DNA of 15,306 nucleotides from Aphodosoma sp045614825 (GTDB taxonomy: Bacteria; Bacteroidota; Bacteroidia; Bacteroidales; Paludibacteraceae), in the NCBI GenBank assembly GCA_045614825.1, contig JAZLDO010000174.1, forward strand, positions 1 to 15,306. Direction: 5' to 3'. A model generated the notes under the pieces. It made no database searches. It saw only the letters and a list, made by a program, of their open reading frames with translations, and was not told the DNA's origin. Numbering within the stretch: position 1 is the stretch's first letter; each line of letters begins with the position of its first letter. Below, piece by piece: positions 1-7,094 of this stretch. A program made the position numbers and the translations under genes.

Positions 1-710
1 CGGGCAACGGACTATTCTTTAATATCAATCTCTACGTATCTGCCGATAGCGAAGGACTACCTTTAGGTATATACAACATTTCGGACACAATCAACGACTT
101 CACCATACTCGCAGGTGCATTGAAACAAGAAGGAAATGCCTATTACGCCACAGGTTCTTATCTCGGACAATACACCGACAATGGATTATCTGCAATATTC
201 CTTACAGAGGGAAATGTTATAGTAGAAAATAATGGTAACTATACAATAACATGTTCATTCACAGGCTCACAAACAGAAATAATTGATGCTACTTTTACTG
301 GGACAATTAACACCTACGATACAAGCGAAGAAAATCAAGTTACAACCATTGAGTATAGCGATTTTGCGCATGAAGCAATAGAAATAGAAGAAGAACCTAC
401 ATTAAATCACATAAAAATTACATTATCACACAACGATACAATAATAACATTCGTTGCTCGTACACCCAAATCCATAACCTCATTGCCATTCGGCAATTAC
501 TATTTAAGTGATAACGTAATAGCATATACTCTCGTACCAAATAGATGTCAAATGTTAATCGCAGATAAAGTAACGACGATAATCACTGCATCGCTACAAA
601 TAAAAGAGAATGAGTGTTATGGAAGTTTTACAGACTCGGAGGGAAATAAATATTTAGTAAAAAAACAAGACAATATAAGAAAACAACAAATAAAATCTTT
701 TGTTTATTAA
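1..710 (+). CDS. Hypothetical protein with beta-rich repeats, 3' part only
   Basis: The reading frame is open from base 3, so the gene begins before the window; 235 residues are visible and the stop is TAA at 708-710. An internal TTG at 120 is not needed as a start. I do not recognise the function. The visible part has two similar units: one begins LPLGIYNISD and continues with AIFLTEGNVIVENNGNYTI and a Thr/Gly-rich strand (ATFTGTI); the second begins LPFGNYYLSD. The pattern of short alternating hydrophobic strands, Gly-Tyr turns and a final xxxGTI strand is the same as in the lipoprotein at 13193-14305, so both probably belong to one family of exported Bacteroidota proteins. Any signal peptide lies outside the window. 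The protein ends in a basic tail (RKQQIKSFVY). The coding end overlaps the promoter of the next operon. Confidence 0.8.
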   Translation, partial: GNGLFFNINLYVSADSEGLPLGIYNISDTINDFTILAGALKQEGNAYYATGSYLGQYTDNGLSAIFLTEGNVIVENNGNYTITCSFTGSQTEIIDATFTGTINTYDTSEENQVTTIEYSDFAHEAIEIEEEPTLNHIKITLSHNDTIITFVARTPKSITSLPFGNYYLSDNVIAYTLVPNRCQMLIADKVTTIITASLQIKENECYGSFTDSEGNKYLVKKQDNIRKQQIKSFVY

Positions 711-716
711 AAGATT
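694..716 (+). other. AT-rich inverted repeat over the stop codon of the first gene
   Basis: AATCTTTT (694-701) and AAAAGATT (709-716) form an 8-bp stem with a 7-base loop. It covers the stop codon and the -33 box of the rseC promoter. It contains only one G-C pair per arm and is not followed by a clean T run, so it is a weak terminator candidate at best. Confidence 0.35.
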
Positions 717-729
717 ATTTGTAACTTTG
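699..729 (+). promoter_or_regulatory. Bacteroidota-type promoter for rseC-rnfBCDGEA
   Basis: TTTG at 699-702 and TAACTTTG at 722-729 are separated by 19 bp, matching the known Bacteroidota consensus (-33 TTTG, -7 TAnnTTTG). Transcription would start near 735, about 20 bases before the rseC ATG. The -33 box lies inside the last codons of the upstream gene. This is the only good promoter I see for the rnf genes on the plus strand, which argues for one transcription unit. Confidence 0.8.
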
Positions 730-755
730 CAAGTTGAAAGTCGAAAGACTAATAA

Positions 756-1172
756 ATGCAAAACACAATTGAACATCAAGGTGTTATCATCTCAATAGAT
801 GGTAAGGTTGCGCATGTCAAGATAGAACAAACATCGGCATGTGCGTCTTGTCACGTCAAATCGGTATGTGGAGCATCTGAAAAATCAGAAAAAATAATAG
901 ACGCCCACCTAATGGATGCCTCATTGAAAATAGGAGATCAAGTAACAGTTATTGGTCAAAAATCATTAGGTATTCAGGCTATTTTACTTGCATACGTACT
1001 GCCTTTTGTGTTAATAGTAGCAATACTATTTTTTGCAAATATTTTCACGACTAACGAATTAGTAATAGGCACATGTGCGCTTGCATCACTAATACCTTAT
1101 TTTGCCGTATTACGCCTAATGCGTAATAAGATACAGGCTAAATTTCAATTCTACGCAATAAAAAAGATATAG
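756..1172 (+). CDS. rseC: SoxR-reducing system protein RseC family
   Basis: This 138-residue protein has the RseC/MucC layout: a short N-terminal beta domain with a cysteine motif (C29, C32, C38 in SACASCHVKSVCG), then two membrane segments at about 71-95 and 101-120, and a basic C-terminal tail. RseC proteins are cytoplasmic-membrane proteins. In Escherichia coli the family is linked to keeping SoxR reduced together with the Rsx (Rnf-like) complex and to sigma-E control; in Bacteroidota it is often the gene just before rnfB, as here, and probably serves Rnf assembly or redox function. The ATG follows the promoter at 699-729 by 26 bases. Two GTTGAAA-type heptads (733-746) sit in its leader. 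Only 8 bases separate its stop from rnfB, so the genes are co-transcribed. The family assignment is firm; the precise role is inference. Confidence 0.88.
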   Translation: MQNTIEHQGVIISIDGKVAHVKIEQTSACASCHVKSVCGASEKSEKIIDAHLMDASLKIGDQVTVIGQKSLGIQAILLAYVLPFVLIVAILFFANIFTTNELVIGTCALASLIPYFAVLRLMRNKIQAKFQFYAIKKI

Positions 1173-1180
1173 AATAAGAT

Positions 1181-2473
1181 ATGAATTTAATTATTTCATC
1201 AATTATTGTTTTGGGAGTTATCGGATTAGCATCAGCTATCATCCTTTATTTTGTAGCCCAAAAATTTAAAGTCGAAGAAGACACACGCATAGATGTTGTA
1301 ACAGAACTTCTACCAGGAGCGAACTGCGGTGGTTGTGGTTATCCTGGTTGTCGCGGATTTGCCGAAGCTTGCGTAAAAGCAGAATCTTTAGATAATATGC
1401 TTTGCCCAGTTGGCGGTCTTCCTGTAATGTGTAAAGTTTCGGAAGTATTAGGTCATGCAGTATGTCAAGCTACACCAAAAATTGCCGTTGTACGTTGTAA
1501 TGGCACATGCGCCAATCGCCCACGTACTAACCAATTTGATGGAGCTCAAAATTGTAAAATTGCGACACAATTATACGCAGGAGAAACTAATTGTAGTTAT
1601 GGTTGCTTAGGATTTGGTGATTGCGCTACAGCATGTCAATTCGATGCAATCAAAATCAATTCTGAAACAGGTATTCCAGAAGTTGATGAAGAAAAATGTA
1701 CTGCATGTGGTGCTTGCGTGAAAGCTTGTCCAAAAAAAGTTATTGAACTTCGCAACAAGGGGGTTAAAGGTCGTCGAGTATTTGTATCTTGTATAAATAA
1801 AGACAAAGGAGCTATTGCCCGTAAAGCATGTTCTGCAGCTTGTATTGGTTGTGGCAAATGTCAAAAAGCTTGTCCTTTCGGAGCTATCAAAGTAGAAAAT
1901 AATCTTGCATATATTGACTTCGAACTTTGTCGTTCATGCCGCAAATGTGTAAACGAATGTCCTACAGGAGCTATTCACGATGTGAACTTCCCTACACCTG
2001 CTCCAGTTGCAGCGAAACCAGTGACAGTTAAACCTGAAACACTAAAAGTTGTTGCAGATAAACCAGTAGAGGTTAAGGTTGACGAGCCTAAAGTTGAATC
2101 TACAATTATACCAACTCCTGTAAAAGAGGTTATTGAAGAAATAAAAGAAGAAGTTGTTGAAATAATCGAAGAAATTAAAGAAGAGATTGTTGAAATCAAA
2201 GAAGAGATTAAAGAAGAAATTGAAGAAATTAAAGAGGAAATCGAAGAGATTAAAGAGGATATTAGTGAGGAGGTTGAAGAGATAATCGAGGATGTGAAAG
2301 AAAAAATAGAAGAAATCAAAGAAGATAAAGAAGAGAAAAAACTTGAAGACTTCAACAACACTCCAGTTTCTGAACTAATTGACGAATCGCTTCGTGTTAA
2401 ACCTCGTGAAAAGAGAGAGCCTAAACAACCTAAAAAGACAACTAACAACAATATGCAATCGCTTGATTTTTAA
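1181..2473 (+). CDS. rnfB: Rnf complex iron-sulfur subunit RnfB with long coiled tail
   Basis: RnfB is the cytoplasmic-facing subunit thought to accept electrons from ferredoxin and pass them into the Rnf complex. Residues 4-26 form the N-terminal membrane anchor. The family-specific 4Fe-4S domain carries C49, C52, C57 and C75 (NCGGCGYPGC...C). A Cys-rich stretch (C106-C152) follows, then three clear CxxCxxCxxxCP ferredoxin motifs starting at C173, C221 and C250. After residue 270 there is a Pro/Val/Lys linker and then, at about 314-388, a run of EEIKEEI-type heptads, followed by a basic end. The catalytic part is of normal size; the tail makes the protein 430 residues, longer than the roughly 190-330 usual in the family. 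It lies 8 bases after rseC and 12 before rnfC. Function of the core is well supported; that of the tail is unknown. Confidence 0.95.
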   Translation: MNLIISSIIVLGVIGLASAIILYFVAQKFKVEEDTRIDVVTELLPGANCGGCGYPGCRGFAEACVKAESLDNMLCPVGGLPVMCKVSEVLGHAVCQATPKIAVVRCNGTCANRPRTNQFDGAQNCKIATQLYAGETNCSYGCLGFGDCATACQFDAIKINSETGIPEVDEEKCTACGACVKACPKKVIELRNKGVKGRRVFVSCINKDKGAIARKACSAACIGCGKCQKACPFGAIKVENNLAYIDFELCRSCRKCVNECPTGAIHDVNFPTPAPVAAKPVTVKPETLKVVADKPVEVKVDEPKVESTIIPTPVKEVIEEIKEEVVEIIEEIKEEIVEIKEEIKEEIEEIKEEIEEIKEDISEEVEEIIEDVKEKIEEIKEDKEEKKLEDFNNTPVSELIDESLRVKPREKREPKQPKKTTNNNMQSLDF

Positions 2474-2485
2474 AATTCACACAAA

Positions 2486-3820
2486 ATGAAAACATTCAAA
2501 ATAGGTGGTGTACACCCAAAAGACCAAAAACTTTCAGCCGACAAAGCGATTGACACACTTGCTTTACCAAAGCAAGCAATCATTCCGCTCAGTCAGCATA
2601 TCGGAGCTCCCGCTACTCCAATTGTTTCTAAAGGAGATTATGTAAGAGTAGGACAACTCATTGCTAAAGCTTCAGGCTTTATGAGTGCTAATATACATTC
2701 ACCATATAGCGGAACTATCGAAAAAATTGACAATGCAATAGATGCTTGGGGGATGGCATCACCTTCGATTTTTATCAAAGTCGAAGGCGATGAATGGATG
2801 CCAGAAATCAATCGCAAAGAAGATATTATTCGCATCTGCAACCTTGAACCTGCAGAGATAATCAAACGCATAGGTGATGCAGGTATCGTTGGTCTTGGTG
2901 GTGCATGTTTCCCTACCCACGTAAAACTCACACCTCCACCAACTGCAAAAGCAGAAATATTGATTATCAATGGTGTTGAATGTGAGCCATACCTCACTTG
3001 CGACCATCGCCTTATGCTCGAGCATGCCGAAGAGATATTCATTGGTATCTCTATTATCATGAAAGCGATTAATGTGAAACGCGCTATTGTTGGTATAGAA
3101 TGTAACAAGAAAAATGCTATCGAACATTTCCGCAATATAGCAACACGTCACTTTGGAATAGAGATATGCCCTCTCAAAATGCACTATCCTCAAGGAGGTG
3201 AAAAACAATTGATTGATGCAACAATCGGACGCCAAGTGCCAAGTGGAGCTCTACCTATCGCTGTCGGTGCAGTTGTACAAAACGTAGCTACATGTTTTGC
3301 AGTATATGAAGCAGTACAAAAAAATAAACCGCTCATTGATCGTGTACTTACAGTAACAGGTCCAGATGTAGAAAATGCTCGCAACTTACGTGTCCGTTTC
3401 GGTACTCCACTCAACGACATTATTGCAGCAGCAGGAGGTCTTCCTGAAAACACAGGCAAAGTGATTGCTGGAGGCCCTATGATGGGTCGAGCAGTAAGCA
3501 ATCTCGAATCGACTACATCTAAACGTACTTCAGGTTTACTTATCATGCCTGACTATTTATCAAAACGTGCACCAGTCGAAAACTGTATCCGTTGTGGTAA
3601 ATGCGTAGATGCTTGTCCTATGGCTCTCGAACCTTATTTGTTACATAGTCTTACAGATCATGAAATGTGGGACCGCCTCGAACAAGAACAAATTATGGAT
3701 TGTATTGAATGTGGATGTTGCTTGTTCTCATGTCCATCTCATCGCCCACTACTCGACTATGTACGTCTTGGTAAAGCTACAGTTGGTGGCATTATTCGTG
3801 CCAGAAATGCAAAAAAATAA
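2486..3820 (+). CDS. rnfC: Rnf complex subunit RnfC (NADH/FMN-binding)
   Basis: RnfC is the peripheral subunit that exchanges electrons with NAD(H) on the cytoplasmic side of Rnf. The 444-residue product starts with the typical FKIGGVHP, followed by a lipoyl-like sandwich domain (HSPYSGTIEKI). The NADH/FMN-binding part carries GLGGACFPTHVKL at about 137-149 and INGVECEPYLTCDHR. A SLBB-like region follows, then two 4Fe-4S motifs: C367, C370, C373, C377 and C406, C409, C412, C416. It stops soon after the second cluster, so it lacks the Ala/Lys-rich extension seen in many proteobacterial RsxC proteins, as expected for anaerobes. The gene is 12 bases after rnfB. The roughly 100-base gap to rnfD contains heptad repeats. 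Confidence 0.95.
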   Translation: MKTFKIGGVHPKDQKLSADKAIDTLALPKQAIIPLSQHIGAPATPIVSKGDYVRVGQLIAKASGFMSANIHSPYSGTIEKIDNAIDAWGMASPSIFIKVEGDEWMPEINRKEDIIRICNLEPAEIIKRIGDAGIVGLGGACFPTHVKLTPPPTAKAEILIINGVECEPYLTCDHRLMLEHAEEIFIGISIIMKAINVKRAIVGIECNKKNAIEHFRNIATRHFGIEICPLKMHYPQGGEKQLIDATIGRQVPSGALPIAVGAVVQNVATCFAVYEAVQKNKPLIDRVLTVTGPDVENARNLRVRFGTPLNDIIAAAGGLPENTGKVIAGGPMMGRAVSNLESTTSKRTSGLLIMPDYLSKRAPVENCIRCGKCVDACPMALEPYLLHSLTDHEMWDRLEQEQIMDCIECGCCLFSCPSHRPLLDYVRLGKATVGGIIRARNAKK

Positions 3821-3827
3821 TAACAAT

Positions 3828-3907
3828 GTGAAAATTAAAATGTGAAAGTTAAAAGTTAACACCATATTCAAATTAATAAACTTTCAAATTTCAAAATTCA
3901 AATTTCA
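3828..3907 (+). repeat. Facing heptad repeat arms between rnfC and rnfD
   Basis: The left arm (about 3828-3859) runs in 7-base steps: GTGAAAA, TTAAAAT, GTGAAAG, TTAAAAG. The right arm (3880-3907) is ACTTTCA, AATTTCA, AAATTCA, AATTTCA. GTGAAAGTT and AACTTTCA are nearly complementary, so the arms could fold over a 20-base AT-rich centre. Similar arms occur between nusA and rimP and after rnfG. No promoter consensus is seen in this spacer. Confidence 0.7.
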
Positions 3908-3921
3908 ACTCAAAAAAAAAT

Positions 3922-4896
3922 ATGTTAACATTATCTCCAGCTCCTCACATTCATAATGGTGATAGCGTACGCCGAAATATGCTCAATGTGGTAATCGCCA
4001 TGTTACCAGCATATCTTGTATCGCTCTATTACTTTGGTTTTGGAGCACTCTGCGTAAGTCTTATCTCAATAGTATCATGTCTTTTGTTTGAATTTTTAAT
4101 CCAAAAATTCATACTAAAAGGCAATTGTACACTTGGCAATATGTCGGCGTTAGTAACAGGTATGCTATTAGCATTCAATCTTCCATCCAACCTACCTTGG
4201 TGGATAGTTGTTATTGGTGCATTAGTTGCTATCGGTATTGGCAAAATGACTTTCGGTGGATTAGGAAACAATCCATTCAACCCAGCTCTTGTAGGACGTG
4301 TATTTTTGCTTATATCATTCCCTGCACAAATGACTACATGGCCACGTCCAATAGCTATGAACCTTGATTTCAACTATTTTGACGCAGAAACAGGAGCAAC
4401 TACACTCTCTATGCTAAAAGGTGGATTTGGAGAAATCCCATCACTCACACAAATGTTATTTGGCGAAATGGGAGGTTCTCTCGGCGAGGTTAGTGCTATT
4501 GCTCTACTCATTGGTCTTGTATATCTACTTGCAACTAAAACTATTACTTGGCATATTCCAGTTTCTATTCTTGTTACAGTATTAGCTTTCACTGGTATAT
4601 TCTATTTCGTTGATCCAACATCATACGCAAACCCATTTATTCATCTCTTGAGTGGAGGCCTTTTGCTTGGTGCTATCTTTATGGCAACCGACTATGTAAC
4701 TTCGCCAATGACTCATAAAGGTCAATTAATATATGGTTTTGGCATTGGCTTGATTACATGTGTGATTCGTCTTTGGGGTGCGTATCCAGAAGGTATGTCA
4801 TTTGCAATTCTTATTATGAATGCAGCAACTCCACTTATCAACAATTATGTGAAACCTACACGCTTCGGCGCAAAAGAGAAAGGAGGTAAAAAATGA
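3922..4896 (+). CDS. rnfD: Rnf complex membrane subunit RnfD (flavinylated)
   Basis: RnfD is an integral membrane subunit of Rnf that carries covalently bound FMN and is related to NqrB. The 324-residue product is almost all membrane helices (for example at about 21-45, 66-85, 87-105, 190-208 and 215-235). The flavin-attachment motif is visible as ETGATTLSML, with Thr160 the expected FMN acceptor. The conserved GGLGNNPFNPALVGRVF segment at about 112-128 is also typical. It probably works with RnfG to move electrons through the membrane. The stop overlaps the rnfG start by four bases (ATGA, 4893-4896), which suggests translational coupling. Its own start is preceded by an A-run (nine As) rather than a Shine-Dalgarno sequence, which is common in Bacteroidota. 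Confidence 0.95.
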   Translation: MLTLSPAPHIHNGDSVRRNMLNVVIAMLPAYLVSLYYFGFGALCVSLISIVSCLLFEFLIQKFILKGNCTLGNMSALVTGMLLAFNLPSNLPWWIVVIGALVAIGIGKMTFGGLGNNPFNPALVGRVFLLISFPAQMTTWPRPIAMNLDFNYFDAETGATTLSMLKGGFGEIPSLTQMLFGEMGGSLGEVSAIALLIGLVYLLATKTITWHIPVSILVTVLAFTGIFYFVDPTSYANPFIHLLSGGLLLGAIFMATDYVTSPMTHKGQLIYGFGIGLITCVIRLWGAYPEGMSFAILIMNAATPLINNYVKPTRFGAKEKGGKK

Positions 4897-5618
4897 AAAA
4901 GTTAGAATCTTCTTTCGTTAATATGGTGATTGTTCTCACCGTAATTACAGTTATAGCAGCAGCTTGTCTTGGTGCAATGAATAACGTAACTGCCGAACCT
5001 ATTGCAGCATCAAAAAAAGCAAAACAAGAGGCAGCAATCAAAGCTGTATTACCAGAATTTACAACAGTAGATACCGAAACTATCGTAAACGAGCAAAAAA
5101 TCTTCCGCGCTTACGATGCAAATGGAGTATTAGTTGGTATAGCAATTGAAACAGCCGAACTTGGTTTTGGCGGAGATATTACTACTATGGTTGGTTTCGA
5201 TGCAAATGGTTCTATTGTAGATTATTCATTACTCACTCATGCCGAAACACCAGGATTAGGTTCTAAATTAGTAGATTGGTTTAAAGTTAAATCCGATATT
5301 CGTGGAGCAAAAGCAGAAAGTATGCCACTAAAAGTGAGCAAAGATGGAGGTAACTACGATGCTATTACAGCAGCAACAATCTCATCTCGCGCTTTCCTAA
5401 ACTCTATTAACAAAGCATACGAAACATACCAAATTGCTCGTGGCGAAACACCTACAATAGATGCATGGAGCGGTGCAACAACACAAGAATCAATCAGTAA
5501 TCAAACGACTGACTCAATCGCTACATCCGATACTACGGCCGTTGATGCTTGGTCAGAAGCCACCGCACAAACTGACACAACAAAAATTGAAAGTCAAAAT
5601 GTGGAGATTGAAAATTAA
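4893..5618 (+). CDS. rnfG: Rnf complex periplasmic flavoprotein RnfG with repeated C-terminus
   Basis: RnfG is anchored by one N-terminal helix (about 10-28) and exposes an FMN-binding domain to the periplasm, related to NqrC. Key features are AETPGLGSKL (about 119-128) and the flavin-attachment motif DAITAATISS (156-165), with Thr162 as likely acceptor; the usual Gly of the S/T-G-A-T motif is Ala here. The family normally ends soon after this. Here about 55 extra residues follow, holding two 28-residue-spaced units that both resemble a flavin motif: DAWSGATTQES (190-200) and DAWSEATAQTD (218-228), joined by Ser/Thr/Asp-rich linkers. The last codons lie in a heptad DNA repeat. The gene overlaps rnfD by 4 bases. 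The core assignment is firm; whether the tail binds flavin is unknown. Confidence 0.93.
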   Translation: MKKLESSFVNMVIVLTVITVIAAACLGAMNNVTAEPIAASKKAKQEAAIKAVLPEFTTVDTETIVNEQKIFRAYDANGVLVGIAIETAELGFGGDITTMVGFDANGSIVDYSLLTHAETPGLGSKLVDWFKVKSDIRGAKAESMPLKVSKDGGNYDAITAATISSRAFLNSINKAYETYQIARGETPTIDAWSGATTQESISNQTTDSIATSDTTAVDAWSEATAQTDTTKIESQNVEIEN

Positions 5619-5671
5619 TACCTATACATTTTCAAATTAAATAACTTTCAAGTTTCAAATTTCAAGTTTCA
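5586..5671 (+). repeat. Heptad repeat arms across the end of rnfG
   Basis: The right arm (5644-5671) has four heptads, ACTTTCA, AGTTTCA, AATTTCA, AGTTTCA. The left arm has ATTGAAA at 5586 and again at 5607, exactly 21 bases apart, with degenerate heptads between; it encodes the last residues of RnfG (IESQNVEIEN). The arms are partly complementary, as in the rnfC-rnfD and nusA-rimP spacers. TAACTTTC at 5642-5649 is one base off a -7 box, but no TTTG lies at the right distance upstream. Confidence 0.65.
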
Positions 5672-5680
5672 ACTGATATT

Positions 5681-6268
5681 ATGAATTATTTCAAAACCAT
5701 AACAAACGGACTCATCAAAGAAAATCCGACATTCGTATTGATGCTCGGTATGTGTCCAACATTAGGTACTACCACCTCAGCTCTTAATGGTATGAGTATG
5801 GGGTTAGCAACAACATTCGTACTCATCTGCTCAAATGTAGTTATCTCATTACTTAAAAATCTTATTCCTGACAAAATACGTATTCCTGCATTCATTGTTG
5901 TAATTGCAACATTCGTAACAATTATTCAAATGGCAATGGAGGCATACCTACCAGCACTCTACGACTCTCTCGGACTCTTTATTCCGCTTATCGTAGTAAA
6001 CTGTATCGTACTCGGTCGTGCCGAAGCATTTGCGGCTAAAAATAACCCATTTGCATCGTTCTGCGATGGCTTAGGTATTGGACTTGGATTTACCTTCGGA
6101 TTGACACTACTCGGTATTGTACGCGAACTACTTGGTTCTGGAGCACTCTTCTCTCTGCGCATATTCCCAGAAGAATATAGCGTGCTTATATTCGTACTTG
6201 CACCAGGTGCATTCATCTCTCTTGGCTACCTAATCGCAATTATAAACAAACTTAGAACAAGCAAATAA
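5681..6268 (+). CDS. rnfE: Rnf complex membrane subunit RnfE
   Basis: RnfE is one of the two homologous six-helix subunits at the core of Rnf and matches NqrD. The 195-residue product is the normal length and has the signature MLGMCPTLGTTTSALNG and VNCIVLGRAEAFAAK. C25 and C108 are the conserved cysteines that, with the pair in RnfA, hold a membrane-embedded iron-sulfur centre in solved Rnf/Nqr structures. Hydrophobic helices cover most of the protein, with GALFSLR on a loop near 152-158. It is separated from rnfG by 62 bases of heptad repeats and from rnfA by 49 more. Confidence 0.95.
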   Translation: MNYFKTITNGLIKENPTFVLMLGMCPTLGTTTSALNGMSMGLATTFVLICSNVVISLLKNLIPDKIRIPAFIVVIATFVTIIQMAMEAYLPALYDSLGLFIPLIVVNCIVLGRAEAFAAKNNPFASFCDGLGIGLGFTFGLTLLGIVRELLGSGALFSLRIFPEEYSVLIFVLAPGAFISLGYLIAIINKLRTSK

Positions 6269-6277
6269 CCGTTGGAA

Positions 6278-6311
6278 ATTTCAACTTCAGATTTCAAATT
6301 TCAAATTTCAA
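6278..6311 (+). repeat. ATTTCAA heptads between rnfE and rnfA
   Basis: ATTTCAA occurs at 6278-6284 and as three tandem copies at 6291-6311, with a six-base CTTCAG in between. A GTTGGAAA at 6271-6278 gives a short complementary arm. The run ends 6 bases before the rnfA ATG, so it lies in the ribosome-binding region. Confidence 0.7.
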
Positions 6312-6317
6312 CTTATT

Positions 6318-6890
6318 ATGTCATACTTCTTAATAATAATCTCAGCTATATTTGTCAATAACATTGTATTGGCACAATTCCTTGGTATATGTCCATTCCT
6401 TGGCGTATCTAAGAAAATCGACACATCAATAGGTATGTCAGCTGCAGTAATGTTTGTAATGACCATTGCTACTATCTGTACTTATTTGCTCGACAACTAC
6501 GTTCTTCAACCTCTTGGAGTGCAATACCTACAAACTATTTCCTATATTCTTGTAATTGCAGCATTAGTACAAATGGTAGAAATTATACTCAAAAAAATAT
6601 CTCCTTCACTATACCAAGCATTAGGTGTATTCTTGCCACTTATCACAACAAACTGTACAATTCTTGGTGTTGCCATTATGGTAATACAAAAAGATATGAA
6701 CTTACTTGAAAGCGTAGTGTTTGCTCTTTCTACATCAGCAGGTTTCGGTCTTGCGTTGGTACTTTTTGCGGGCATTCGCGAACAATTGGCACTCACAAAA
6801 TTGCCTAAAGGCATTGAAGGTATGCCAACAGCCCTAATTGTTGCAGGCCTTCTCGCAATGGCATTTATGGGCTTCTCGGGTGTTTGTTGA
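6318..6890 (+). CDS. rnfA: Rnf complex membrane subunit RnfA
   Basis: RnfA is the partner of RnfE, with inverted topology, and matches NqrE. The 190-residue product has the expected length and signatures: NNIVLAQFLGICPFLGVSKK near the start and LITTNCTILGVAI in the middle. C25 and C113 are the conserved pair that completes the intramembrane iron-sulfur site with C25 and C108 of RnfE. It ends with the usual AFMGFSG (here followed by VC and the stop). It is the last gene of the unit, as in the common rnfBCDGEA order. About 200 bases without a recognisable gene separate the stop from the terminator at 7095. Confidence 0.95.
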   Translation: MSYFLIIISAIFVNNIVLAQFLGICPFLGVSKKIDTSIGMSAAVMFVMTIATICTYLLDNYVLQPLGVQYLQTISYILVIAALVQMVEIILKKISPSLYQALGVFLPLITTNCTILGVAIMVIQKDMNLLESVVFALSTSAGFGLALVLFAGIREQLALTKLPKGIEGMPTALIVAGLLAMAFMGFSGVC

Positions 6891-7094
6891 TCAACTCTTC
6901 AAGAAAGTGTCATATTTTGACACACTCACGTTCAACATATTCAGTAATAATATTTAATTTTTTTATTCTTTTATTGCAATTCTCGCAGTTGTTATACTTC
7001 GAGTTGTGAAAGCAATTAGAATAGTAGCATTATATATCTACGCAATCCACACCATAGGGATTGTATCATTTATATTGAAAAGAAGAAGCTACCT
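6891..7094 (+). other. Spacer after rnfA, no gene recognised
   Basis: This 204-base stretch lies between the rnfA stop and the terminator and would be the 3' untranslated region of the operon. A small hairpin, GTGTCA (6907-6912) with TGACAC (6918-6923), follows the stop closely. One plus frame is open from 6958 to a TGA at 7111-7113 and would encode a hydrophobic, then basic peptide (ALYIYAIHTIGIVSFILKRR), but its only usual start is a GTG at 7006 and no promoter is visible. I cannot support a gene here. Confidence 0.5.

Noticed and set aside
120..122. TTG at 120 as the start of the first gene
   Set aside because: The frame is open to the window edge and the codons before 120 continue the same repeat pattern (LPLGIYNISD), so the gene starts outside.
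1975..2451. Long minus-strand open frame rich in Ser and Ile
   Set aside because: It is the reverse of the Glu/Lys/Ile repeats of rnfB; GAA and GAG codons read backwards give Ser and Leu and avoid stops.
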